64,000 nucleotides of DNA, from the NCBI RefSeq assembly GCF_947179165.1, contig NC_077237.1, positions 84,792,341-84,856,340 on the forward strand, in the 5' to 3' direction. A program made the position numbers and the translations under genes. Origin of the DNA: Solanum dulcamara. Its lineage: Eukaryota; Streptophyta; Magnoliopsida; Solanales; Solanaceae. The notes below the pieces were generated by a model that worked only from the letters and a program-made list of their open reading frames with translations, had not been told where the DNA came from and searched no databases. Within the stretch, counting starts at the first letter, position 1; every line of letters begins with the position of its first letter. This document shows, piece after piece, positions 1 to 10,782 of this stretch.

Positions 1-510
1 TATCTATGTAATGGACAATTGAGAACAAAAAGAATTTCAAAATTTGAATTGAAATAGAAATACTTTATCATGTGTTGAGGTGTTCAATTAGAACAAATCG
101 TAGTTTGAGTAGCTAAATTGAATTTACTAATAAATTTAAGAGGTTTTCCATGTATGAACCTTTTTTTTTCAACTCCAAATGTTTAGTAAAAAAAACAAAT
201 AAAATCATTTGGTACATCATACATACACAACCAATAACCTCTTTTTGCTCAACTTTGTCACCAATAAAACTAGAGTTGGTTTCATGACCATTGATTTTGC
301 CAAACTTGCTACATCTTATACTCCAAATGGTACTTATATTTGACCCTAAGAACCTTGTTTTGCTCAACTTTTAAAAGTAAGGGTAATAACTAGAGACTAA
401 AAGTAAAGTTTAACCACCCTGGGGTTCACATACATGATGATTGATGAGCATCTACTGGCTCATAGAAGTCCTTTGGCATTATATGTCTTTTGTTTGACCT
501 TTCTCGTATT
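1..510. other. Intergenic DNA, no recognised feature
   Basis: AT-rich sequence with short poly-T and poly-A tracts. I see no open frame with homology I recognise, no terminal repeats and no tRNA-like boxes. It lies 3' of the first DSBA-like gene and outside the part shared with its paralogue. Confidence 0.5.
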
Positions 511-662
511 AAAAAAGAAAAAAAGCAGCTCGATGCACTAGGCTTCTTCTATGCACGGGACTTTCACAAGGGTGTCAAGTGTACGCAGCACCAATATTAT
601 TTTGTATTTCTGCAAGAGACTGCTTTCACGGCTTCAACCCGTGATCTCTTGGTCACATTTTT
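511..662 (-). mobile_element. TS-type SINE (tRNA-derived), reverse orientation
   Basis: Read on the minus strand it starts near a B-box-like stretch (complement of GGCTTCAACCCGTGATC at 630-646), passes the diagnostic 3' domain (complement of the ACAAGGGTGTCAAGTGTACGCAGCACC region), and ends in a pyrimidine-rich tail (complement of the A-rich run 511-524). This order matches the tobacco TS/SolS SINE family as I remember it. The copy is diverged and lacks a clear A box. No target duplication was found. Confidence 0.7.
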
Positions 663-1024
663 TTAATGTTCTTGGAGAATCACATTTTTCTACCTTTTAT
701 TATTTTGGAAAAAATCTCCTATGAACTTTTGGTCAGACTCCAATTGGCACCCACCCGCCCTTCTACCCTCTTCCAACGTAAGTGTCAAGCTTCGAACTTT
801 GCGGGGCTTGAACTCGTAACTTGCGTTTAAGGATCGTCAGTGTCTCAGTGTATAATTTAAATCTTTCTTATATTATCAGTACAAAGGTCTCTACCTTATC
901 TACTGCATAGACGTCTTCGTAGATTATTCATTCTCCACAATCATTTGATGTTCAATAGCATTTATACTTGATCAATTAGACAGAAAATAACTGTTATCAT
1001 CGAATTAGTATTTTCATTTTCTAT
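663..1024. other. 3' flank of DSBA-like copy 1
   Basis: From about 945 the sequence is recognisably similar to 21145 onward (shared GTTCAA-AGCATTTATACTTGATCA stretch). This marks the left limit of the tandem duplication that produced the two DSBA-like genes. 740-850 contains a weak B-box-like string (GGGCTTGAACTCGTAAC) that may be a very old SINE remnant. Confidence 0.45.
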
Positions 1025-1036
1025 AACCATAAGATA

Positions 1037-1142
1037 TACAACATGTTCAATGTAGTCCCACAAAGTGGTGTCTGGAGAGAGTAGAGTGTCAACCGACCTT
1101 ATCCCTACCTCAGCGGTAGAGAGATTGTTTCTGACAAACCAA
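1037..1142 (-). mobile_element. Au-type SINE fragment with 12-bp target duplication
   Basis: The complement contains the Au-SINE-like order: TCAGAAACAATCTCTCTACC, then the AGGTAGGGATAAGGTC-like block, then the ACTTTGTGGGACTACATTG block. It is flanked by AACCATAAGATA (1025-1036) and AACCATGAGATA (1143-1154), a 12-bp duplication with one mismatch. The corresponding site downstream of copy 2 (about 21228-21245) has no insertion, so this SINE arrived after the gene duplication. Confidence 0.72.
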
Positions 1143-1280
1143 AACCATGAGATAAAGAAGCCATAAATATTTTGTCACTATATCTATAAACATAAGAAAA
1201 ATGAGTTTAATTTGTCTCTCTAGCTCAAGACATTAGGTGATAAGAGTACAGATACAATTGGAGACTAAAAGATCAGTAAT

Positions 1281-4200
1281 TCACAAGGAGAAATGCAAAT
1301 TTTCAGTTCTTAATTGTCCTTCTGGTGAAATCAATGGATCAAGGGTATTTCTCCATGTTTTGTAGTCCAATGGTGAGCCAGCATCAGGCAGAGGAAACCC
1401 GTTTACGAAGAAAAACGGCGCCCCATATACGCCTTTTACACAACCATACTGTGAAAAAATATACATATACACAAATGTAAGTTTCGGCATAGGTGAAAGA
1501 TATGTACACACAATGTATATATAGGGTAATTGAGCCTAATTAGCATACCTTGAAGGAAATTCTTGTTGCTTGATCAGTTTTGGGGTCATTAAATCCAGCC
1601 TTTATAGCAGTGTAATTCGAATTCCCAATTGCATTGGATGTAAATTTTGAAACTTCATCTACAACAGATGCTTTGGACAAGTTGAAAGTTGCTTGGCCAT
1701 AAAACTTATCCTGTTCAACCAGACACAATTGAAACCGAAAGTATATATAAATGTCGAGTACCATAATTTGTAACCGAGGAACTTTTTTCACATACAATCT
1801 GATAAGCAGTATTCTGTAGTCTGTGAATTCAACTAACTCATGCTTTTCCACGCTTCTAGTTTTTACATGAATGATAAACAATCATCACAAATTCATTATT
1901 CATGAAGTGATTTACTAGATTCTTATAAAGACTACGTGCAGTAAATTGTATTTCGTGACGATTGAAGTGACAAGTCACACTAAGCCTCGGAGGAGGCTCC
2001 TTAGGCAGATTCTGGAAAACAGTTTAACAGTTGAAGGTCACTTAAAGAAACAGAGAACAATTATCTCACCCCATTATATGAGATGCGTATGAATAAAGCA
2101 GATTGTTGGAGTTGCTTTACAAGAACGAAGATCCACCAAACCATAATCGAAGGTTACCTTGTAGCAAGGGTTTTAAAGTTACGTAAAGTTTTCTTTTCAA
2201 TCATATATGACCTTTGTAGATGGCATAATACATAAACAGACACTCAAAACTTGATCTCAGGTGGCACGTAAACACACCAACTTTAAGCTTGCTCATCTAG
2301 ACACCTCAACTCGTCTCCAATGTGTCAGTTGAACACTCCAACTTACAAAATGATTATCTAGACACCTCTAAAATTTATGTGTCACGTTAGCATAGGGGTG
2401 TCCACAAGACACAGTGGGGACAAGTTGGCGTGTTTAATTGTCAGTTGAGACCAAGTTGAGTGTCTAGATGTGCACTCTTAAAGTTGGAGTGCTTGCTTGT
2501 CAGTTGAGGCCAAGTTTGAGTGTGCGTTTATGTATTATGCTTTTGTAGATTGTATCCCAGAAAAATGTTGTTACCTGTTGATCAAAGAAAGCCTCCAGTA
2601 ATCTGTATGTGGCAGAAGAATTCAACTTATTGACAATGTGCAACGCGCGCGAGGAAATAAATGCATTGTCATGGTAACTGCATATATTAGGACAAGCAAA
2701 CAACAAAAACAAGTCAATTATGCTGAATTGGAAAACCAGATGACATTGTCATGTATTGTCATGTCCTACACATACCAACAATCTGACTCAAAGAGCTAAA
2801 GAAATTTCTTCTATAGCTTTTAACAGACTTTCAGTCATCACGCACTTTACTTGAGCCAAGGGTCTATCGGAAACAGTCTCTCTACCTTCACAAGATAGGG
2901 TAGGGGCAAGGTTGTGTACACACCACCACCTTTCCAAGACCCCAGGATTACAGTGGGTATATTGTTGTTTTGATTGTTGTACACAGTGACCCCACAATTC
3001 CAATAGCGAAAAACGTTTATATATTTTCTGAAAGGACAATAGACTAAAAGATTTTCATTCATAGTAGAAATCATAATGGTTGATGCAATCTTCTTTTAGA
3101 ATAACATGGCTATCAATAAGCTACACTAGTCTAGTCTGTTCAATGGAAGTTAGATCAACTAACTACACAGTCTTAAGATTCAGTTGACACTTAATTAGAC
3201 ATGCCCAATAACGAGATGCTACCCCATTTAACAGATTAACTAGTAACTCACCATATAAACCAGTAGTAAAGATTTCACAACATAGCACATAAGTTTAGCT
3301 ATGTAATTGTCTACATTTACCTATGAGTATTCGAATAGGTTAAAAAACTCTAAACTATCATTATTTTGCAAGGAACTAACGGTCAAAAATATACTTGAAG
3401 TATAACATTTTTGTGACTTTCATTCCTGAACTATGAGGTTTTCACTTTTTCTGCCTGAACTATCACCAATTATTCATCAAAACACACATCAACTATCAGT
3501 TGTCCCTTTCCTACTTGAAATATATCTCAGCTAAACAACTGATGGTTGAAGTATGTTTTGATAAATAGTTGGTGATAGTTCAGATAGGAAAACTGAACAC
3601 CTAATAGTTCAAGTAAGAAACTCACAAAAGCGTGATACTTCAATATGTTTTTGATCATTTTCTGTTTTGCGAGTTATATACTAGTAATCTAAATTATTGT
3701 GTGTTCACAGAACCCCTTGAACTACCATGAACTCATATTAAAATATCCTCGGAGGAATATAACATTTTTTTTATTTCCACCATTGCACACATTGGACTCC
3801 CGACTAACTCCAAATCACACACTACAAGGCCTATTCTGGGGTGGAATATAACATACTACCCACTAAAAACTCCTTCGAAGAGTGTCATCTATCACGCGCC
3901 TATTAGCAAGTTATCCCAAACATTTTACCGCATATTCAATTGGGGGTTTCTAATCTAAAGGGCATTATAATCCATAAGATGACAGAAAACACCAAAAAAT
4001 TCAGGTATGAAACTCGCAAAATCGCGATTATTTTATCTAAACAAGGACAAAACATTTCCAATTGCAACAGAGTAAACTTACGGCAAGGGGAAAGTATGAA
4101 CAACAAGAGAAACACGAGAACCGTAGTGATGGAGAGCTTTCTTGAGAGGCGGCCATGAATCTCTAGTGTCAGGGCAAACTGGATCGAAGAAAGCCTCGAT

Positions 4201-4335
4201 TAATATTGATTGTGATTTGTTGATTTTGTCGCCGTACCAGAACCCATCTCGAATCTGAGAATTCACACAAATGATAAAATTCAGAAACAAAATTGATTTC
4301 AGAATATTGTAGTAACGGATTTTCCAGAGCTCCAT
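1281..4335 (-). CDS. DSBA-like thioredoxin-fold secreted protein, copy 1 (four exons)
   Basis: Exons read 4335-4082, 2677-2575, 1710-1549 and 1448-1281; all borders are GT-AG and the spliced frame gives 228 residues. The ATG at 4335 opens a hydrophobic signal peptide (about 1-26, cleavage near VNSQ), so the protein probably enters the secretory pathway. The fold is seen in ILIEAFFDPVCPD (Cys54 where DsbA has CxxC), the HPFPLP-like strand HTFPLPYHDN, an alpha-helical insert across exons 2-3, and YGAPFFFVNGFPLPD with the likely cis-proline Pro184. Only Cys54 and Cys176 remain in the mature part, so classical CxxC oxidoreductase activity is unlikely; the biochemical role is not known to me. Intron 1 is 1404 bp against 86 bp in copy 2, partly because it holds an Au SINE and a foldback MITE. 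The tail RTENLHFSL is longer than in copy 2. A copia element starts 97 bp upstream of the ATG, which probably alters its regulation. Introns inferred by eye. Confidence 0.88.
1711..2574 (-). other. Intron 2 of DSBA-like copy 1
   Basis: Donor CAACAG|GTAACA and acceptor TTGAACAG|GATAAG on the minus strand. The homologous intron in copy 2 is 654 bp. About 320 bp of this intron is a Mutator-type MITE (2222-2541). Confidence 0.8.
2222..2541. mobile_element. Mutator-type MITE, 320 bp, in intron 2 of copy 1
   Basis: Terminal inverted repeats start GGCATAATACATAAAC and, read from the other end, AGCATAATACATAAAC; the similarity continues for about 30 bp. Perfect 9-bp target duplication TTTGTAGAT at 2213-2221 and 2542-2550. 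A 9-bp duplication points to a Mutator-like transposase in trans. The inner part (AGTTGGAGTG, TCAGTTGAGG, CATCTAGACACCTC) also folds back on itself. No coding capacity. Confidence 0.85.
2845..2981 (+). mobile_element. Au-type SINE with TTG tail
   Basis: Contains in order AAGGGTCTATCGGAAACAG, TCTCTCTACCTTCACAAG, TAGGGTAGGGGCAAGG, then CCAAGACCCCAGGATTACAG and TGGGTATATTGTTGTTTTG. The 3' (TTG)-rich tail is typical of Au SINEs. It lies in intron 1 of copy 1, antisense to the gene, and is absent from the 86-bp intron of copy 2. Confidence 0.75.
3381..3656. mobile_element. Foldback MITE in intron 1 of copy 1
   Basis: The two halves are long imperfect inverted repeats: GGTCAAAAATATACTTGAAG on the left against a right end whose complement is GATCAAAAACATATTGAAG, with inner matches such as TGAACTATCACCAATTATTC against the complement of 3565-3590. 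A central hairpin turn falls near 3530. No clear target duplication, so the superfamily is undecided. Confidence 0.7.
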
Positions 4336-4431
4336 TTCTTGCGGTGGATATTAAATTCTATCTGGTTTTCAGATTTTCTGGCCATTTTAATTGTCCAGAG
4401 ATGTGAAAACAAAGTAGTTAAGAGGTGATAA
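4336..4431 (-). promoter_or_regulatory. Remaining proximal 5' flank of DSBA-like copy 1
   Basis: Ninety-six bases between the ATG and the copia insertion are what is left of the native upstream region next to the gene. They match the segment 22950-23056 upstream of copy 2 (GAAGTTAAAGAGGTGATAATG is shared almost exactly). No TATA box is obvious here, so the native core promoter may lie on the far side of the insertion. Confidence 0.5.
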
Positions 4432-4699
4432 TGTTCAAGTGCATCATGTAATGAACGTGGTCCATTAGTTAGTAGTAATGCATAATGAATCTAGTCCATT
4501 AGTTAGTTAATATACATTTCATTAGTTAGTAACTAATTAATAATTTATTATTTAGTAGTTAGGTTTTCAGGCTATAAAAACCCCTCATTCCGTAAATAAA
4601 AGTTTAGCCAAGATCAATAACATTTTCTCTCTTCTTCCTATTTCTACTTCTTCTCAGTTCATTGATGAACCGGTGAACTTCCAAGCTCTCAACTTCACA
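4432..4699 (+). repeat. 5' LTR of old copia element
   Basis: 268 bp, TG..CA ends. A TATA-like GGCTATAAAAACCCC at about 4569-4583 is followed by the shared R/U5-like stretch GTAAATAAAAGTTTAGC. Same length as the 3' LTR. Confidence 0.93.
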
Positions 4700-4700
4700 G

Positions 4701-4712
4701 GGTATCAAAGGA
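4701..4712 (+). other. Primer binding site, initiator-tRNA(Met) type
   Basis: GGTATCAAAGGA starts one base after the 5' LTR. It resembles the plant iMet primer site TGGTATCAGAGC with a few changes, in the expected place. Confidence 0.75.
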
Positions 4713-4834
4713 ATAATTGGAACAAGGGTATCGAACTTCTTAATTGGATTATTGATTAGAAATGAATTTTCTAACATTTGACTACGTACCATTGAATGAT
4801 TTAGCCAGTTGATTTTGTGATTAGAATTGCAGAA

Positions 4835-5923
4835 ATGACAGTTCTAAAAATCGATCAGAATGATCCTCTGTATATCGGCCCATTAGACGCTTCAGGAGCT
4901 GTGTCGATTCCCATTAAGTTGACTGGATCTGAAAATTATGGGATCTAGAGCAGGTCGATGAGGATCGCATTATTGGGAAAGAGGAAATACGAATTTGTAA
5001 CATGTGCTTGTACCAGAGGATTATACAAAAACGAACTACATGAGCAATGGGAGACAGGCAATGCGATCGTCTTATCATGATTGATGAACACTGTCAGGGA
5101 AGAACTCCTAAGTGAAATTGTGTATTCTACAAGTGCCTTCTCATTTTGGGCAGACTTGAAGGAGCGATTTGACAAGGTGAATTGCATGCGAATCTATCAG
5201 CTACATAGGGAGATTACTACACTAGTACAAGGTGCAAATTTTGTATCGCATTATTATACAAAGCTGAAAACACTATGGAATGAGTATGATGCAGTAGTGC
5301 CAAATCCCAGTTGTACATGTTCTCAATCGAAGGACTATGTAGATCATCGACAAGAACTAAGGTTGATTTAGTTTTTGAGTGGTTTGGATGAGTCCAATGA
5401 TCAGGCTCGTAGACAAATTTTATTGAAGGGAATTATACCGTCCATAAATCAAACTTATGCTATGATAATAGAGGATGAGATCCAACATTCAACATATGTG
5501 GCCAATGTAGTTGAGAAACCAGATGTAATGGTGATGAATATGAATAAAAATCAAGAAAGAGAATACAACAAAAGAAAGAAATGTGAGTTCTGTCATTTCA
5601 CTGGTCACACTGAAAACAACTGCTACAAGTTGATTGGCTATCCAGATGATTGGAAGAAAATGAAGAAGTCTAGCTATGGAAATGGTAACATGAGAAATAC
5701 AGCAGGTCCTTCACACTCTGGTGGTTATCGAAGACAGTTTCCAACAAACAACATGAGAAGTTCAACAGGTCCATTATACTCTAGTAGCTATGGAGGAAAA
5801 CACTCAGCAAACAACATATTCAGTGCTTATTGTGATCATTCTCACATGACTTCAATCAGTCATGAGGAAAGTAAAGCCTTCTTAGAAAAGGGACATGTAT
5901 TTACTAAAAAGGAGTATAAGTAG
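4835..5923 (+). pseudogene. Copia gag, broken by three in-frame stops
   Basis: A single reading frame runs from ATG 4835 ([15 protein letters not shown]) to 5923, interrupted by TAG 4946-4948, TGA 5078-5080 and TAG 5369-5371. It contains the copia UBN2-like gag region (FWADLKERFDKVN, ...LYQ-type motif IYQLHREI) and a CCHC zinc knuckle CEFCHFTGHTENNC near 5581-5622. Gag forms the particle that packages element RNA; this copy cannot make an intact protein. Confidence 0.85.
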
Positions 5924-7427
5924 ATACTGGAGATGTTGAACAAAGATGTGCATGATTCCAAGCAGATCAATATGGCAGGTATTACTACTTGTTTAATGTC
6001 AAATGTATTTCCACGGGACTGGATAGTAAATTTAGTGCATCATATCATATTACAGCCAATAAACATTTACTAACAAGGAGTCATGCTCTAACTAAGTCAT
6101 AGAAGAATCAAGTGCATTTGCCTACAATAGACAATGTGGATATTATTCATGTTTGTGAAACATCGATATTTGACAATGATTTTATGAACAAACTTCAAGT
6201 TCAGCATATTATCAATTTTCAAGATCAAAAAGGAATTATCTTGTTTTGTGTCATTTTATTCTAACTTTTGTGTCTTTCAGGACCTCTTCAGTGGCAGGGT
6301 AAAAGGGGTTGGTAGAGAAGATGGAGGCTTTTACATCTTCAAGAGTGAGTTTACAACAAAGCAGATGAAGGAAGTGACATATAATCAGAAAATGATGGTT
6401 GCAGGAGCAATAATGCAGGATGTCAACCTATGGCATATGAGGCTTGGAAATCCTTCTTCTCAGACCCTGAGGCATTTAAATCTAGTTCAAAATAATAAAG
6501 ATAGTGAAGTACTCACTAAGTGCTCTATTTGACTATTAGTTAAGCAAACTAGACATGTCTTCCCCATCAATAATTCTAGAGCATCTATGAGATTTGATGT
6601 TGTTCATATGGATCTTTGGGGAGCTTATAAAACCTGTACTATAGATAAGAAGCACCATTTCTTGACAATTATGGATGACTATAGCAGGTTTGTTTGGATT
6701 CATTTGTTGCAACTGGAATTTGAAACCTTTGTTGCTATAAAAAATTTCCTCCTAATGATCAAGACTCAATTTGGTTCTCATGTTAAGGTTATGAGGTATG
6801 ATAATGGGACTGAGTTATTTAATCTCAAGGCACAACTTTGTTTCATGATCTCGGCCTCTTGCATCAAAGTAGTTGTCCTCACACGCTATAACAAAATGGT
6901 GTGGTAGAGAGGAAACATACACATATTCTCAATATAGCTAGAGCTATCAGATTTCAATCACATTTACCTATTAGATACTGGTAATATTGTATCAAGGTTA
7001 TTGTATATTTGATTAATAGGTTGCCTTCATCAGCTATTGATAACAAAAATCTTTATGAGCTATTCTACTCCAAACAACCAATCATATCTCATATAAGGGT
7101 CATAGATTTCCTTTGCTATGCATTAGTTTACCAAAGGGTGATAAATTTTTATAAAGAGTTATTTCTTCCACCCTCGTAGGTTACTCAGATCTACAAAAAG
7201 AATACATACTATTGGACATCAAATCTAATAAGATCACTGTGACTAAAGATATGGTTTTCCAGGAGAAAGTTTTTCCATTTGCTCAAGTAATGCCCCAAAC
7301 AGATACTTTAACTACATCTATTAGTTCTCCTTTGGAATTGAGTGATCAGCTAGATAATGAAGTTGTTGAGATTGCTAGTGAAACTCATAATGAAGACACT
7401 ATTGTTCGAGAACATGAGAATGGGTAT
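5924..7427 (+). pseudogene. Copia protease remnant and integrase, broken
   Basis: The protease DSGA motif is destroyed around 6024-6050: WIV is legible, then one base is missing. 6248-6532 holds the pre-integrase zinc region (LWHMRLGNPSSQTL). 6587-6907 holds the integrase core: HMDLWGAY, IMDDYSRFVWI and MRYDNGTEL give two of the catalytic acids. After 6907 the frame breaks repeatedly. 7212-7427 is the linker between integrase and reverse transcriptase. Inactive. Confidence 0.82.
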
Positions 7428-8213
7428 TGTCACGACCCAAAAACTGAGGTCATGATGGCACACATCTCAAAACCCAATCTGATGTGTAACCCTAAAAATA
7501 AAACTCATACAAGACTCCCAAAGGGGAAAGTGATGCCACGATTTAAATAAAAAGAAAAAAAAATAATGAAGAAATTATCTCAAAACCTGGTGTCATAAGT
7601 ATAAAGACCATCTAATACAAGGTTCGAATCTGAAGATACAACATAAGTCTCTAAATGATACAAAAGACTGAAAAATAAAGATAGACTAGTGACGATCCGA
7701 ATTCTGGGACCTCACCACTAATTTGAGAATACACAATCCGCTAGAATATTAACTGTCACATGGGGTACCCCGACTAGTATCTGCATCAAAAAGGGACACA
7801 GAAGTAGGGGTGAGTACAATTCACATGTACTCAATAGGTTTTAGCTGACTGAGTATAAGGAATTTATCAAACCTATGAAATAAACTAAGGAACGCTTCCA
7901 CCTGCATACAGAAAAGTCCCACTTCGGCATCGGTGCCGCCAGTTTATATATATAGTGGCACGAGTAAAGTAAACCCATAATAACAACTCATAATCACAAT
8001 TAATCAAATAATTTAAGCAACACAAATATCAATACAATGCAATGCAATATGATGATGCAATGATGTGGTGGTATGGTGGAATCAAGACTATCGCACAGCC
8101 TGTCGTATACACCTGCCGAGCTGTGCTACCAAGCAGGACCCATGGGGATCTCGCAGACCATATACCTCATTCACAATATCTCATTATCCTTGCCACCTCC
8201 TCGTAGTCAAGGG

Positions 8214-8412
8214 ATCACAATGCATCCATTACCCTGCCGGAAAACTGCCTCGGTCAGAGACTCAAGATACAAAGGTTAGGATCACAATGCATCCACTACC
8301 CTGCCGAAAAACTACCTCGATCAGGGACTCAAGATACAAAGGTTGGGATCACAATGCATCCACTACCCTGCCAGAAAACTACCTCGGTCAGGGACTCAAG
8401 ATACAAAGGTTT
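8214..8412. repeat. Three tandem 67-bp units inside the nested insertion
   Basis: GGATCACAATGCATCC starts each unit at about 8214, 8279 and 8346, and each ends GACTCAAGATACAAAGGTT. Units 2 and 3 are nearly identical; unit 1 has a few more changes. Confidence 0.9.
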
Positions 8413-9498
8413 AAAGGTGTTTCATTTTCTTTCTCAAAAAGAATTTCCATATTTCTCAACTTCCCATGTTTCATGATATGATGAATGAGGATGAATGCAT
8501 CAAAACACATATGCATGGAAGTAATAATCAACTCACATGTGGTATAAGGTTCAAAGTTCTCAAAACTTAACATACACATGATATTCACCCTCAATAAATA
8601 GTAACGGGAAGAACACACTTTCATTTAAATATTCACCCCTTTCTCAATAATATTTCAATACTCAAGTATGCTCAAAACCCCCAACTCAATCTCTCAAGCG
8701 GCATCACAAGTCAAATAATATACTCAAGCCTCTATCTTAGGCAAATCATAATTCACATGCTCTCAAAGCAAATAAGATAACAAATAAGGCCCCCACACGG
8801 GCTATGTAATACAAATAAACCCCGTCACGGCAATACATTAATAAATAAACCTCCACACGGGCATCACAATATATATAACATTCTCAACTCATACTAAATC
8901 CTCATCCCAAAGTCTATAACATATGAATGACTAATTACCTCATCTCAATCTCAAAGAAAGATAGCCAAACCTACCTCAATTGCCGAAACCGCACTCGAAT
9001 ACCTCCACCAGATAAGCAACTCTCGAATTCAGCACCCGGAATGACAACCCACTATCAACAATGAAACATACACATCACAAAGAGTCCAATGACACCCATA
9101 TTGATAGGTTTCAGAATCGGGGGTAAAATAGTCTAAAAATTAACTATTTTTGAAAAGGATCAAATCTGGAAATTTATTGAACAATACCATTCTATTGGTA
9201 ATAAGAAACTCATGGTTGAAAAACCCATAAAAATAGAGCTCAAAACGAGTTGGAATCACAATTTTCCTTAAATTCGGATTAGGAAAGAAACAAAGATTTT
9301 TGGGGTTTGAAACTAAAATTTAAGAGTTAAAATCGTCAAAACCTTAATGAAAAGGGAAGGTTTTAGGTCAAAAATCACTTACCCAATACTTTGCCTCAAA
9401 AATCTCTTCTCAAATCACCTCAAGGAGTTCAAAAACTCAAACAAATGATGAAAAATATTGAAATGGGAAGAAAGGGGCATTTTCTGCCCAAAAAGTTA

Positions 9499-9546
9499 CT
9501 GTTCACGCGTGTTACTGTTCACGCATGTTACTGTTCACGCGTGTTT
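9499..9546. repeat. Three tandem 16-bp units
   Basis: GTTACTGTTCACGCGT repeated three times with one change in the middle copy, near the right end of the nested insertion. Confidence 0.9.
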
Positions 9547-9589
9547 TATACAAATTTTTGAAAATCACCCTCAAGATCATTATAGGTAT

Positions 9590-10782
9590 GTTGTTGGTGA
9601 ACCTCATAAAGAAGTCACCAGTGAGAGCTCATTATTGCAACATTCATCAGACATTACCACCTGTAGATTGGCCTTTTATTAGAAGGACTTCAATAATCAC
9701 CAAGGACCCTATCTGGATAAAGGATTATGCCACCACTAGTAAGAAGCAAAGTAGCATTAGACATCCTCTAGCTAATTCACTTTTCTATGACAACTTAACT
9801 ACTTGTTATAAGAGCTACTTGAGTAATTTTTCTGAATATGTAGAACCTAAACACTTCAGACAAGCAGCCAAAGATGAGAGATGGATTCAAGTTATGAAAC
9901 ATGAAATTCAGGCTATTGACGATAATAATACCTGAAAGGCAATTGACTTACCACATGGGATGCATATAGTTAGTTTCAAGGGGTATATAAGGTGAAATAT
10001 AAAGCAAATGGTAAGGTGGGGAGATTTAAGGCCAGGCTCGTGGCTAAAGGTTATAATCAGTAAGAAGGATTGGACTACCATGACACTTTCTCTCTTGTTG
10101 CTAAGATAGTGACAGCCATATGTATCATTGCTTTAATTGTATCTGAAGGTTGAAATTTATATCAGATGGATGTCTATAATGCATTTCTCCAAGGTGATCT
10201 AGATAAAGAGGTGTACATGGAGGTGCCTTAAGGCTTTAAGAGCCCAGGTGAGACCAAAGTGTGTAGGCTACTCAAGTCATTATGTTGCCTTAAGTTATCC
10301 TTTAAACAATGGAACTTGAAACTTATTACTGCCTTGTTGACTGCTAGTTCTACTCAAACAGCACATGATTACTCCCTATTTACCTTGAAGAAAGGTGAAG
10401 ACTTATTGATTGTATTAGTCTATATTGATGACTTACTAATCACAAGAAATAATACAAAAATGATTATTAAGGCTAAAGACAGTTTGCATCAACAGTTAAA
10501 GCTGAATGATCTAGGAAAACTCAAATATTTTATGGGCAATGAAGTGTTGAGTTCTCCAAAAGGTCATTCTAAATCAAAGAAAATACATTTTAAAACTTAT
10601 GATTGATGTAGGCCTCATTGTTGCCAAGCCTGCACCTATTACTCTTGAATCCAATCTGAGACTCACCTTATTAGACCAAGATTTAGTAACTAGTTCTACT
10701 GGAGATCACATTACCCCACACCAAAGACTAATTGGTAAACTTCTCTATGCCACTATTACCAGACCAGACATTAGATATACAA
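9590..10782 (+). pseudogene. Copia reverse transcriptase, 5' part, broken
   Basis: Begins with the continuation of the linker (VVGEPHKE), then the EPKHFRQAAKDERWIQVMKHE motif at the start of the copia RT domain, GRFKARLVAKGYNQ, QMDVYNAFLQGDLDKEVYME, and the catalytic YIDD at 10421-10432. Several in-frame stops and shifts (for example after 9932 and within 10030-10230). It stops where the second nested insertion enters, right after TRPDIRY. Confidence 0.85.

Larger units (their letters stand above)
2678..4081 (-). other. Expanded intron 1 of DSBA-like copy 1
   Basis: Donor TTGCC|GTAAGT and acceptor ATATGCAG|TTACC. At 1404 bp it is about 16 times the 86-bp intron at the same place in copy 2. 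An Au SINE (about 2845-2981) and a foldback MITE (3381-3656) account for roughly 410 bp; I cannot assign the remainder. Confidence 0.8.
7428..9584. mobile_element. Nested insertion, 2157 bp, solo-LTR-like with TG..TA ends
   Basis: Starts TGTCACGACCCAAAAACTG and ends TCATTATA, flanked by GGTAT at 7423-7427 and 9585-9589. Removing it with one duplication joins the copia codons for NGY and VVGEPHKE in frame, so both borders are firm to the base. There is no coding region, primer site or internal LTR pair, which suggests a solo LTR of a larger element. Two internal tandem repeats lie at 8214-8412 and 9499-9546. TG..TA is not the usual TG..CA ending. The family is not named here; TGTCACGACCC starts are common in Solanum repeats in my memory. 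Confidence 0.82.

Noticed and set aside
511..662. Functional tRNA genes at SINE positions (511-662, 22377-22472, 35455-35670)
   Set aside because: The boxes occur without a cloverleaf and are joined to SINE bodies.
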